Part shown: positions 31,960 through 43,075 of the stretch, one piece after another
Position numbering within the stretch: the stretch's first letter is position 1
How the letters are laid out: each line of letters opens with the position of its first letter
From: Plasmodium malariae
Taxonomy: Eukaryota; Apicomplexa; Aconoidasida; Haemosporida; Plasmodiidae
Reading direction: 5' to 3'
Assembly: GCF_900090045.1 (NCBI RefSeq)
Contig: NC_041787.1
Location: 558,001 to 622,000, forward strand
DNA: 64,000 bases
Translations under genes and position numbers: made by a program
The notes under the pieces: model-generated
Databases searched by the model: none
Seen by the model: only the letters and a program-made list of their open reading frames with translations
What the model was told of the DNA's origin: nothing

Positions 31960-33917
31960 TCACTTGGAATGGGCCCGCCTTAAGGCGATCGATCTAACAA
32001 ATAATATATCTCGAATCTTAGTTATATCTTTACTATCAAGCCATCCATTATCCTTTGTACATATTTCCTGAGTTTTAACGTTTAACAAGTAATTTAAAAC
32101 ATTGTTATCAAATATATCTATGTACTGATATATTGTTGATAGCTTTAGTGGACTTACTGAAAAATGTATTTCCGACGAAAAGTTTTCTCTAAGATGAAAA
32201 GTATTTGATCTTTTTAAAAATTGTAATATATCATTAATTTCTTCATCCTTTTCAAGGAGACATACATCATTTAAAGAGTTATTATTTGAATATATATCTA
32301 CCTTGTGTTTTACCGAATTTATATTACTTGTACTTGTGGAGATAGTATTCTTAAAGTCATTACAATTTTCTGTTTTATTGCTGTTATTATGAATTTCATA
32401 ACGTTCTGATGAATATTCAGAATATGTGTTATAATGTCTCTTATAATTATCTTCATTGTGAATTTCTTTTTTTATTTGAAGATGTTTGTTTTTCTTTGTA
32501 TTATCATCATTTTCATGTCTCATCATCAGGCTATCTTTATTATTATTATTAATGTTTTTAATTATGTTAGTAACAAACGCATTCAGATGATCTCTTTTTT
32601 TTATGATACTCCGGTTTACTTGATCCAAACTTTTTGTTTTTATATCTCTATAAAAATTATCTCTAAAATCTATTGTTTGATATATATAACTTGAAGAATC
32701 TTTACGGGGATCATAACCATATTTACAGTAAGTACGTCTCCACGGACCATCGGAAAAATAAAAGCAAATTTTTGAAAAACAGCTTTTTAGACAATATGTA
32801 CTTATGTTCTCAAGATGTTCTACTAGGACTTCTTTTGACCATATAGGTCTAATATCAAAAAGTAATTTTACTCTATTATACAATTCGTCAGAAACATATT
32901 TTTTTAATGCAGAGTCATATGGAATGAGAGGGAGTATAGTATCGTCAAATTTTGCTATAGGATTACAGTGCACTGTTTTTCTGCTTACTATAATTTTATT
33001 ACTATGTTTGCTTAAAAGATCCATGTTCATGTTAACACTTCTAGATTCGTTTTTTTCTTCACTCATATTGTAGTTATAATGGAATTTATTTTTTTGAAAT
33101 ATATTATTCTCCTCCTTCTCCCCCTCCCCTTCACTGTTGTAGTCTTCTTCATCGACTTCTTGCTTTTGCGTTTGCTTCTGCTTCTGCTTCTGCTGCTCAT
33201 TATCAGTATCGTGACTTTCAGCTTCCTTGCCATGTTCATCATGCAAATATGAATCCATATAAATACATGAACTATCTTCAATTAAATTAATTTCGTTAAT
33301 ACCGTTCAACAGTTCAGTATAACTATTTGAATTAGTCTTTTTTGCCAGCTCAGTAGTAAGTGATTTGGTATTACTACTTGAAGGATCTTTTCGATTTTTA
33401 GTTATTATTAATTCTTTAATAAACTTTTCCATTTCCCCTTTTTTTACTTCAACTTTGGAGTCAATTGGAGAAGTAAATTTACTTATTAAATATTTATATT
33501 CCCTTAAGTATTTGCTTGTAATTGTCGATTTATAATTTTTATAATCATAAGGAGTTGTTACTTTGCTGTGAATGCAACAAAGTAATTCATAGCCTTCGCT
33601 TTCATCTGAAGAGAAATCAATATCTTTTTTATCATCATCAAACATATTAAAATTAGTTTTAGTCCCTACTATTTTTTTATATAACTCATTTTCTTCTACA
33701 TCTGAAAAATAGTAATCTGTCTGATCCTCTGGCGATGATATATAACGACATAGAGTAGAATAATCAAAGGGATGTGCACTTACATTATATTTACTTTCAC
33801 ACAGCCCGATAGCACCGTTAACACTACAGTTACCATCACTGTTACAATTACTATCATATCCACGGTTATCATTTCTACTATCACTATCTCCATTGCTATT
33901 ATTATTATTATTATTGC

Positions 33918-33960
<43 letters not shown>

Positions 33961-34999
33961 TTTTATTTTTTTTTTTTTATTTTTTTTTTTTGTTATCAAC
34001 AACATAAATGATAGCCTTATTTGGGGACGCCCAATTGTACGAAGATATTCCGCTTTGCATATCCTTATTATTGTTAAAAACGAACGCGTTCGTTTGCATA
34101 TTACGATTCGTCATGTTCAAATGATGTGATGTACAATTCGCTATAATTCTTTCTTTTCCTTTATTAAATACATAACTACTACAGTCTGGAAAATTACTGA
34201 TAAAATGCTTACCTTCTTTGTGGTGATTCTTATGGTCTAAATGCGATAAGCTTCCAGTTGTGTATTCTTCACCGTTGAGGTGAAAAGGGGAAAAATTTAT
34301 ATTTTCCGTAACATAAGCAATATAATTTTCTTTACAAGTGTTAATATTGTCATTATTCCTATAATTAATGTTATAATGATTTTGATTTGGATTTTGATTT
34401 GGATTTTTATTTTTATGTTTATATTTATGTTTATTTTCATTATCTTTTTCCTTTTCCTTTTCATTATCTTTTTCCTTTTCCTTTTCCTTTTCTTTTTTTT
34501 TCGCATTTTCGCGACCTTTCGTTAAATAATGTATATAATTACTATTATAGTTATGTCTATTATAAAATGTAGGTATATAATAAAAATCACTCATATTATC
34601 AAAATAGTACAAATATTTAACAAATCCAAGAAATTCAAATTTATAACGATTTTTTTTTGTTCTTTTAATTTTAATTAAAACGTTATTAACCTTTGTCCAA
34701 TTTGCTAATATAAAAGATGAAAACACATCATTGTTATTAATACGCAAAACTAACGATTCATCATACTGATAACTGTTTTTGTGATAATAAAAAATATCTG
34801 TTATTTTATTTAACCCCCCTAAACTTTCCACCGCAGACAACCCACTACCTCCCTTCTTTATTTTACCAGGAACTTCAACACATATATATTCATTCTTTTT
34901 TATTTTTTTGAAGTCAATATTTTTGTTTCTATCTTTTTTCCTTTTTATTTTTAAAAACTCGTCACTATCATCTCTACTTCTGCACTTTTCAGCGTGCAT
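31960..34999 (-). CDS. TFIIIC subunit 5 homologue (tau95/GTF3C5), frame interrupted in an A-tract
   Basis: Two overlapping minus-strand frames together encode one protein of about 1,000 residues. The upstream frame starts at ATG 34999 and carries the N-terminal tau95 signature at residues 41-65 (VEVPGKI, then SLGGLNKI) and later NNVLIKIKR. It runs into TAA after a 12-A tract (33980-33991). The second frame, offset by one base, continues through Asn runs to an acidic Glu-rich stretch and the DNA-binding region: DIRPIWSKEVL (about 32815-32860), then GPWRRTYCKYGYDPRKD and a YQTIDFRD-like end (about 32670-32755), a hallmark of TFIIIC5/Sfc1. TFIIIC recognises A and B boxes of tRNA genes and recruits TFIIIB for RNA polymerase III; this subunit contributes A-box binding. 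The break could be a homopolymer length error, a short intron across the AAT-repeat region (33895-34005), or a real frameshift. Frame continuity needs one A fewer or two more. Confidence 0.8.
33893..33991 (-). repeat. Poly-Asn (AAT)n and double A-tract
   Basis: Within the TFIIIC gene, reading the minus strand, a 12-A tract, a T, a 13-A tract and then about 20 AAT codons encode Lys and Asn runs. This slippage-prone block contains the point where the reading frame changes. Confidence 0.9.
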
Positions 35000-36310
35000 G
35001 TCTGCGAACTGGTCCAATTAACTCGTGTACTTATATACCCACATATATATATATACATATATATATATACTTATGCATATATAAATACGTACATATAAAT
35101 ACATCCATAAGCATACGTAATATTTGCTGATTTAATATACGAACATTCTACACATCTATTAAGTATGATAAGTTCCTTCTGCCCATATTTAATATATGCT
35201 ACTGTGAATGTCGAGTATTCCTATTTCTCCTCCTTGGTAGCACAAAACGATCGTTAACATATGGTATTATATAATATTTAATGGTACATATTAAGTACTA
35301 TTTTCATGTTTCTTTATACAACTACATAATTACTACATATTGTTAATGATTTTTTATACTTCTGCAGAATTATAAATATTAGGGAATAGCAATTAATTGA
35401 CGAGCTTTTTTCATTTTAAGAAAAATAAAAATATTACCGATTCAATGTATTAAGTTTGAAATATACAATGCCAAATGAAAAGCTACTCACAAATAACTCG
35501 AAAAAAAAAAATAGAAAAAAAAGTTATATATAACAATTTAGGAAAAAATTGACAAAAAAAAAAAAAAAAACAGAATTTTTCATTTTATTCTAAAAAAAAT
35601 ATAACATTCCTATTACGTATATTATGTAATAAAAAAAAAAATAAAAATATATATTCTCACATGTAGCATATATGTATATAACTGTATATAAAAAAAAGTT
35701 GTTTCATATATCATAGTTTAAGAGGTAAAGAGGAATAGAAGAGAATGAGAAATAATTATACTCATTATGAAAAATAGAAAAAAAAAAAAAAAATAATGAA
35801 ATCAAATAATAGGAGGAACCTTTTTTCAGTTATTTGAATTTTTACAAAATTACGTAAAAAAGGAATAAACTGAAAAAAAAAAAAAAATTTTAGAATTTAT
35901 AAAAGGATATTTCATATCAAAATGTAAATCAACATTTCTTTAAAAAACTTGATAATTAGCAAGATGCAAAAGAGATGTTAAAGAAAGAAATACTTTATAA
36001 AAAAAACAAATATTATGTATGCAGAAAAAATGATTACGTAATAAACTCTGGCTTGAAATATTATCCACTGTAAAGGTAGTTCCCAATGCAAGCAGTATTT
36101 TTTCTACACGAAGTTTACAATAAACTACAAAATAAATGTCGTAACAGGATGTTAAAAAAATAAGTAGAATAAAGAAACATTTCCCTTTTTGAATGAATCA
36201 ATTTCATATTATATGTATTATGTATATGTATATTAATATCTATATCTATATGTACAAATATATGTTCATAAAAGTACGCCATGAAAGTGTGTTTTTCATA
36301 TGAATAAAAT
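35000..36310. promoter_or_regulatory. 1.3-kb divergent intergenic region
   Basis: Upstream of both the TFIIIC gene (-) and the 487-residue gene (+). It contains TA-rich microsatellites at 35042-35075 and A-runs at about 35554-35570 and 35778-35793. No gene or RNA is recognised. Confidence 0.6.
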
Positions 36311-37774
36311 ATGCTGAGGCTTCAACAAATAAATAGAACAAATTACTACGCCTATCGAATGTTGTTATGTGAAGAGAAAAATAGAATAAATGTGTCTATA
36401 AATGAATATAAAGATCTGATACCAAATAATAATAGTAAAACGTGTAAAAACAAATATAAAAATTTTAATAATCTTCATAATATTATTCAAAGTGGCGTGT
36501 TAAAAAATTATAAAAATGTTTATTTTTATAAGAATTTGTTAAGAATTGCTGAGAACAGAAAAAATTATCTTAGTTTACATCAAATAAATATAATTTTAAA
36601 ATCACTAATAAAAGCAAAGATTTACAGATATTCCTTATTTAATTCTTTTGAAATTCCTATTTTAAAATATGTAAGTTCCTTAAGTATAATAATCAATAGT
36701 ATAAGTAACAAGGATACCAATGGTGGTAATATTACTAATAATAGTAACATCATCCATAGTAGTTATGAAAATAATTTTAATTATAAAAATAATATATATA
36801 GGAAATTACATTTGAATGAAGCAAAATACAAATTTATTAAAAGTGAGAATAATATACATTTTTTGCACATTATTATATCTGATCAGTTAACAATTCTAGT
36901 TCATATTTTTAGAAGTTATATGGACATCTTTAATTTCCATTTTTATTATTTATATGAAACATTATTCTTCTTTATAACGAAAAACTATCTATACTTAAAT
37001 GAAAAGGAAATTGTACGAGATATCTGGACTATATATTTAACTAGAGTTTTGTGTAATGGTACTGCGGTAAATACAAAAAATGAACCTAAAAAAACCCTTA
37101 ATATTATTCAGCAAATTACTGTGCCGACTAAGAATGTTGATACCGTTACAACTAATACCGCAATTACTACCACTGCTAGTTGCAGTACAAGCGCAGTAAA
37201 ATATAAAGGTTTTCAACGGACAATGCTGTACAGACACAACTGCAAATGTAACATATATGTGAAAACAGTTTGTAATTACGCTCTTGTTGTTTTAAAAAAC
37301 GTTAAAAAGAAAAATAATAAAAGAAAAAAAGAACCTTATTATTACAACACCATTTTTTGTAAAAAGAATATCCGTAGCATTTGCAAATATGTAATAATGT
37401 TAATTTTGAAAAATGAAAAATTGGCTATATATTTTGAGAGAAAAAAAAAAAAAAAAAAAAAAATGCTGACAAAAAATAAAAATGTATTTATATCTAATGG
37501 GTACATGTATAAAATAAAAAATTCAAATATATTGTGTAGTTATTTATCAATTAAATACCTAATTAAAGTTAATTTTGTGGATAATCATGTATTCTTAAAA
37601 GAACGCTTTTTCCCGAAAGAATTACTAAATAATAATATTTTTCTTCAAAACTTTTCTGATTCTATGTTGAAACTTAGTGTAAAATCTACGCTATTTAATA
37701 GGTACATTAAAAAAATTATGGCTTACCATGAATCTAGACAATTTAGTGATTGTTCCAAATTTAGAAAATTATAA
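36311..37774 (+). CDS. Unknown basic protein, possibly organellar
   Basis: A single-exon, 487-residue, Lys/Asn/Tyr-rich protein. The N-terminus (MLRLQQINRTNYYAYRMLL) lacks acidic residues until position 21 and could be a mitochondrial presequence. The segment LSLHQINIILKSLIKAKIYR (about 93-112) resembles helical-repeat units seen in Plasmodium organellar RNA-binding (RAP/heptatricopeptide-type) proteins, but no RAP domain is visible and the likeness is weak. A Thr/Asn-rich low-complexity insertion occupies about 260-300. A run of seven Lys is encoded by an uninterrupted 23-A tract (37441-37463). A five-codon upstream ORF (36300-36317) overlaps the start codon. Function is not assigned. Confidence 0.65.
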   Translation: MLRLQQINRTNYYAYRMLLCEEKNRINVSINEYKDLIPNNNSKTCKNKYKNFNNLHNIIQSGVLKNYKNVYFYKNLLRIAENRKNYLSLHQINIILKSLIKAKIYRYSLFNSFEIPILKYVSSLSIIINSISNKDTNGGNITNNSNIIHSSYENNFNYKNNIYRKLHLNEAKYKFIKSENNIHFLHIIISDQLTILVHIFRSYMDIFNFHFYYLYETLFFFITKNYLYLNEKEIVRDIWTIYLTRVLCNGTAVNTKNEPKKTLNIIQQITVPTKNVDTVTTNTAITTTASCSTSAVKYKGFQRTMLYRHNCKCNIYVKTVCNYALVVLKNVKKKNNKRKKEPYYYNTIFCKKNIRSICKYVIMLILKNEKLAIYFERKKKKKKKMLTKNKNVFISNGYMYKIKNSNILCSYLSIKYLIKVNFVDNHVFLKERFFPKELLNNNIFLQNFSDSMLKLSVKSTLFNRYIKKIMAYHESRQFSDCSKFRKL

Positions 37775-38612
37775 CATATAAATATACGGGAAAGTAAAGT
37801 TCGAGTGAACCGCAATAATATATGAACATTTTCCAGTGCCAAGTGCAAGATTTTTACTCATCAAATGAATGTGAAGTTTAATGATAAATTAAAATATAAT
37901 AAAACACAAATAAAAGAACACTTTGGAAATAATGGCTTTTCCCCCGAAGTAAGAAATATTAAGAGAATATTTAATATGATTTTGAAAATATATATACATA
38001 TATATATTATATATATATCGCATTGATTATTGACGCACCACAGAAATGAGTTAGTGCGTTTTGACTTTAAAGAATTAGTGTGATTTTTTGGGCTCTCCTA
38101 AAATAGCAGTCAGGATGTTTACAGAAAAGGAAGTACATATTACAAATATATGTACATATATATACAAGTATATATATATGCAAGTATATATATATACACA
38201 GTTTATGCGTATTTTCCTAATTTAAAGTTGTGAACATCTGACGATGGATTTTAATTTCCCTTTTTCTTTCATATTCTACTAATTGAAGAAATTTTATCAA
38301 TTATGTTTAACTTGATAATTTGGATATACATAAAACAAATAAAATGTGTTATGTTTTGTATCACAAGAAAGAAAAATATGATGCATTTTGTTTATATAAA
38401 AATATGACGATTAAAATTAACACGAATAAAACAAAATAGTTTTTTACAAAACAATGCATAAAACGAATTATAACGGTTTTATATAATTCTAAAATTATTT
38501 TTTAAAAAAATAATAAAAATTTGCGTGTGTGCAAACTTGTATAAATATGCGTAAAAATTGGTGTAGCAACATGTAATTATTATTATATTTTTTTTTTTTT
38601 TTTTTTTTCTAG
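37775..38612. other. Intergenic spacer between convergent genes
   Basis: The 3' flanks of the 487-residue gene and the kelch gene. A slightly less AT-rich patch at about 38025-38120 contains an inverted repeat (GACGCAC / GTGCGTT separated by about 16 bases). A T-run lies at about 38590-38608, just past the kelch stop. No gene is called. Confidence 0.6.
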
Positions 38613-41600
38613 CTATTTTTCACTCAACTTTCTATTTAACATATCTTGTTCAATTAATTTCAAACATCTTTCAGCCGTTTTTCGGCGAACTCTTTGATTT
38701 GATGGTTCTCTATCTGTATATTTTATTTCCGTTTTAACTTGTGTGTTTTCATGTGCAGCATATTTTATTGAACTATAATTTTCATTTTCATTATAAATAA
38801 TATCCCTATTTGTAGATGAAGAACTACCAAGCACTATATTGCTGTTGATATCCTTCGGAATATTTGCAGAAATGTTGTCTACATGACTTGTGAAATTATT
38901 GTTCATAAAATTAAAACTATTATTTATAAACATATCAGGTGAACTGTTTGTATAATTTAATTTGTTACCTACACAGATGGAATAATCATTTTTATATTCA
39001 TTACAAAGGGAATTATTTATTTCCGTATTATGCGTTTTGTTTAAATAACAATGTTGTGTTTTATCCAGAAATTTGGATGTCTCTTCTTGTTGCATATTGC
39101 ACAATGCTTCGATTTTTACTTGCTCATTATAACCATTTTCATTATTTTTAGCATCAAATATTGTATTTTTGGAAAAACTTCGTTCATACCGTAACTGCGA
39201 AAATTCGTATTCTTCATTATTTTTTTCCTTTTCATTTGTGCTGTCTGTAAATGGAATACTTTGTATTTTTTCATTATTATTTAGCATGTTTTTGTAAGTC
39301 GTAAAATCTGTTAAACCCACTTGATTCATATTCATCATATTTTTGCCTTGAAAATCCTGATTTACTATTGCATTACATTCATAATCGTTATTTGGGCAAT
39401 TATTATTATTATGTATCTGATGCATGTGGAGATTTGAAAGTTTCATTAAATTTTCATTTACATTTTCATTAATATCTATTTTAAAAAACTCCTCATTGTT
39501 ATGACTTATGTAATTAATAATATTACTGTCCATGCTACTGTTATTTATTATTGCATTAATATTACTATCATTGTACATATTGATGTCATTACTACTTACA
39601 TTTCCATTGTTGTTAATTAGATGCAAACTTTGCCTTTTCAATAAATTTAATAAATGCGAATTTTGCCTTTGTTTAACATTTAACAAATGTACCAACCTTT
39701 CATATTGTATCATTTGAGATTTTATACGATAGCTCATATTATTATTTAATTTTATTTGATACAACATATCCTTTTCTAATTCTATTTTCTTATTTTCTAT
39801 TTTTTGAATTTTTTCATTAATCCTATTATAAATATTATTATCATCTGAATCAACTTCTGCCTTAATAACTAGGCTCGATTTTTCATCATATTCATCATAT
39901 AAGCCATCCTTCATCTGTATACATAAAATATGTAGATTTATATCTAATAGTACAAAATTATTAGGAAAACAATTCTCATTATTACATGGAATATCAGTAA
40001 ATCCTCCCCAGGTGTAAATAGTATCATCTTTTGCAAAACATTTTAAGCATGCTTTTGCAGTAAAATCATTGATGTACTGAAACTTCTTGGTTTCAAAAGA
40101 GTATAAAGCAGAAGGCATTTTTTCTATATATTTATAAGTATACTCTTCTCCACCAATAATAAATATATAATTACGAATACAAACTATTGAATGATATGCT
40201 CTATTTTCATTTAAGTTATCAATATAAACTGGTAAAATATTCCAGTACCAATTATTTCCATTTTTATGTAACGAAAATAACCTACTACTATTTGTTTTAT
40301 TCTTCACTTTTCCTCCATATAAAATTAAATTATTTTTTTTCTTTTTTTTATCATACCATATACTTGTTGAATGAAAATATCTTCCTAAGGGAGAAATAGA
40401 TTTGTATTCAATTTCTTGCCAAGTAAAATAAAAAATTTTACTATTTTTTGTTTTATTTTGTTTTGTTTTTTTTTTATATTTTATTTTACAATTTTCTATA
40501 TTTAATACCCAAAGATCATTTTTGCAATAAAAATTTTCTTCATCCCCTACCTTCTCATTACCACCAAATAAAACTAAATGTGGATATAAAAAATCCAAAG
40601 TATGACCATATCTGCTATTAGGTTTACTTCCTACTGTTGTTATTTTCATCCATTTTCTTTTTACTTTTATTGAATTGGAGGTACAATTATTATTCGTATC
40701 GTCAAATGCTTCACTACAAGATGATGTTGTTTTTCTTAAAAGTAAACTTTCAACTGGGACTCGAGAATTTACAAGAACATTATTACTGTTGTAATTATCA
40801 TATTCGTTGTTACTTTTATTAAGATATAAGTTTGTTCGATATAAATGAGATTCATACGGTACAAAAGAATTAGAGGAAGTAGAAGACAATGAAGAAGAGG
40901 CAGATGAACTAGACACATTTGAAGCAGAACATAAATAGGACGATGATGATACACGTCTTTTCTTTTTATTAATTAAATTATTTAATAGATTGTTTTTGCT
41001 TTTGTCTTCCTCCTCTTCTTTCTTATCTTCTTGTTGTTTCTCCTTTTTTTCGTACCCATTACCACCATTGGTTCCATTAATACAACTACTATTCTCATAG
41101 GCATGCTCCTTTTCTAGTACAAACATATCAACATTTCCCTTTTCGTTCAAGAGAAATGATGTAGTAGTACTATTATTATCGTTATCAAAGGATTGACTAA
41201 TATTGTTACTTCTATTCAGAATTGACGCCTTAAGATTTTCATCAGTTACAACAGTATCTCTGCATACACTTTCTCCTTTTATTACTTCTTTTTTCTTAGA
41301 CCTTTTAATATCCATCTTAATAACCTTTTTATAAAAATTGGATATTTTATTTTTTTCCTTTAAATTACTATAATTATATTCCTCATCATATTCGCTGTTA
41401 TAACATTTTTTATTTGATCCATTAATTGATTTTTTTTCTTCGTACATGTAACTGCTACAAGTTATATTATCATCCTTTGTTGTGTGCTCTTTCTCTTCAT
41501 TCTCCTCTTCATATTTATTATTATTCTTATTATTATCACTGCTTTCATATGTATCATATGCTTGCTGTTCCACTGATTCAAATGTATTATGATTAGCACA

Positions 41601-42473
41601 TGTACTACTATTATCATAAAAAGAAAGATTATTTAAATTTAAAGCATATAATGTATCATCTGCTAATATATTATTTTTAACTTTTCCTCCATGAATAAAT
41701 AAAAAAACTCCATTTAGTCCTAAATTGACAATACACGAGGCGTGAAATGCTCTAGGGTCTGGTATATTCGATGTCTTAATATTTTGCCAACATTCAAAAT
41801 TACTATTTTCCTGTTCGCATATATGTATATCATTAAAAGTTTTATGTAAATAATTTTCTATACTCATAGAACTACAATTCATATAATTTGTACTTCTTTT
41901 TTCACTATTATAAAATCCACATCCTCCTCCATTCATTAAATATTCATTCGAATAATTTTTTATAAATTCATCATCTAATATTCCACCACCAAATATTATT
42001 ATTTTATACTTTCCATAAATATATTTATTATTATACTCCTTATTGCCCAACTTGTTATATTTCATAAAGTTATGGGTATCAGCACAACATTCGGTAATAA
42101 TATTCTCATTTGTTCTAGTTTCATTCCAGTTGCCCGTATTTTCATAATTTGGTTGTTGCTGTTCTTGTTCTTCTTGTTCTTCTTGTTCTTCTTGTTCTTG
42201 TTCTTGTTCTTCGTCTTCTTCTTGTTGCTCTTGCTCTTCTTCATTTGTATCATCAAATTTTCCTTCGTTTCTTCTATTATGTTCATAATGTTTCAATGTT
42301 TCCAACTTTTTTTCAAATATATAATCCTCTTCTTTATCTTTTATAGAACTATCACTTACATTTGTTAAACTCAACTCATAATAAATATGTAGAGAATGTC
42401 CAACCCGTCCTGCGGGCGCATTTATTCCTATATGTTTACTCCTGTTATCATTACCAAATAGCGTTAATGACAT
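38613..42473 (-). CDS. Large kelch-repeat protein with C-terminal coiled coil
   Basis: A single-exon, 1,286-residue protein. The frame extends to a TTG at 42500; ATG 42473 is the first Met. Kelch motifs (paired Gly plus Arg-x-x-His at blade starts) appear as: GRVGHSLHIYYEL with YKIIIFGGG; RAFHASCIV with FLFIHGGKV; SRYGHTLDF with LVLFGGNE and NDLWVLNIE; GRYFHSTSIW with LILYGGKV; RAYHSIVCI with YIFIIGGEE; and IYTWGGF. Together these give about six blades of a beta-propeller split by long Asn/Ser/Glu-rich insertions (an EQEEQ run near 100-125, the largest between blades two and three). After the propeller, residues about 890-960 are predicted helical and coiled (NEKIQKIENKKIELEKDML), followed by Asn-rich sequence and a basic C-terminus. 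Kelch propellers bind partner proteins. There is no BTB, phosphatase or F-box domain, so this is neither the Kelch13 type nor a PPKL phosphatase. The partner and pathway are unknown. Confidence 0.85.
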   Translation of the reverse strand: MSLTLFGNDNRSKHIGINAPAGRVGHSLHIYYELSLTNVSDSSIKDKEEDYIFEKKLETLKHYEHNRRNEGKFDDTNEEEQEQQEEDEEQEQEQEEQEEQEEQEQQQPNYENTGNWNETRTNENIITECCADTHNFMKYNKLGNKEYNNKYIYGKYKIIIFGGGILDDEFIKNYSNEYLMNGGGCGFYNSEKRSTNYMNCSSMSIENYLHKTFNDIHICEQENSNFECWQNIKTSNIPDPRAFHASCIVNLGLNGVFLFIHGGKVKNNILADDTLYALNLNNLSFYDNSSTCANHNTFESVEQQAYDTYESSDNNKNNNKYEEENEEKEHTTKDDNITCSSYMYEEKKSINGSNKKCYNSEYDEEYNYSNLKEKNKISNFYKKVIKMDIKRSKKKEVIKGESVCRDTVVTDENLKASILNRSNNISQSFDNDNNSTTTSFLLNEKGNVDMFVLEKEHAYENSSCINGTNGGNGYEKKEKQQEDKKEEEEDKSKNNLLNNLINKKKRRVSSSSYLCSASNVSSSSASSSLSSTSSNSFVPYESHLYRTNLYLNKSNNEYDNYNSNNVLVNSRVPVESLLLRKTTSSCSEAFDDTNNNCTSNSIKVKRKWMKITTVGSKPNSRYGHTLDFLYPHLVLFGGNEKVGDEENFYCKNDLWVLNIENCKIKYKKKTKQNKTKNSKIFYFTWQEIEYKSISPLGRYFHSTSIWYDKKKKKNNLILYGGKVKNKTNSSRLFSLHKNGNNWYWNILPVYIDNLNENRAYHSIVCIRNYIFIIGGEEYTYKYIEKMPSALYSFETKKFQYINDFTAKACLKCFAKDDTIYTWGGFTDIPCNNENCFPNNFVLLDINLHILCIQMKDGLYDEYDEKSSLVIKAEVDSDDNNIYNRINEKIQKIENKKIELEKDMLYQIKLNNNMSYRIKSQMIQYERLVHLLNVKQRQNSHLLNLLKRQSLHLINNNGNVSSNDINMYNDSNINAIINNSSMDSNIINYISHNNEEFFKIDINENVNENLMKLSNLHMHQIHNNNNCPNNDYECNAIVNQDFQGKNMMNMNQVGLTDFTTYKNMLNNNEKIQSIPFTDSTNEKEKNNEEYEFSQLRYERSFSKNTIFDAKNNENGYNEQVKIEALCNMQQEETSKFLDKTQHCYLNKTHNTEINNSLCNEYKNDYSICVGNKLNYTNSSPDMFINNSFNFMNNNFTSHVDNISANIPKDINSNIVLGSSSSTNRDIIYNENENYSSIKYAAHENTQVKTEIKYTDREPSNQRVRRKTAERCLKLIEQDMLNRKLSEK

Positions 42474-42799
42474 ACTTAAAAGGCAGGTGAACTTATGCAA
42501 GCAGAAAACATATGAGATGTTTTCATATCTGTACTTAAGTATGAATGTACATATTTATGTATTAATGTATACATGTATCTACGTATATATATATATGTAT
42601 ATATATATATACAAATACATACAATATACCACATATATATGTATATAATACATTTATATGTATATATGAAAAATTTTCTTATTTTATTTAAATTTTTTTT
42701 TAAGTTGCATGCTGTTCAATCAAAAATTAAAATTTTTTAAGCTTGAATTCACTGAAATAAAAAAAAATATATATAAAAATAATAAAAAAATAAATAATT

Positions 42800-43075
42800 A
42801 ATAATGGATAATAAAACAAAAATAATTAATATTGGATAATAAAAAATAAATAATTAATATTGGATAATAAAAAATAGATAATAAAATATAGATAATAAAA
42901 AATAAATAAAAATGGATAATAAAAAATAAATAAAAATAGATAATAAAAAATAATTAAAAATGGATAATAAAAAATAATTAAAAATGGATAACTAAAAAAT
43001 AAATAGATAATTAAAAATGGATATTAAAAAAAAAAATAGATAATTAAAAATGGATAATAAAAAAAAAAATAATTT
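42800..43075. repeat. Imperfect AT-rich minisatellite (TGGATAATAAAAAATA-type units)
   Basis: About a dozen degenerate units of roughly 20-30 bases recur, each containing TGGATAAT or AGATAAT followed by A-rich spacers such as AAAAAATAATTAAAAA. They lie 0.3-0.6 kb upstream of the kelch start, probably within its promoter or 5' UTR. Confidence 0.85.
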
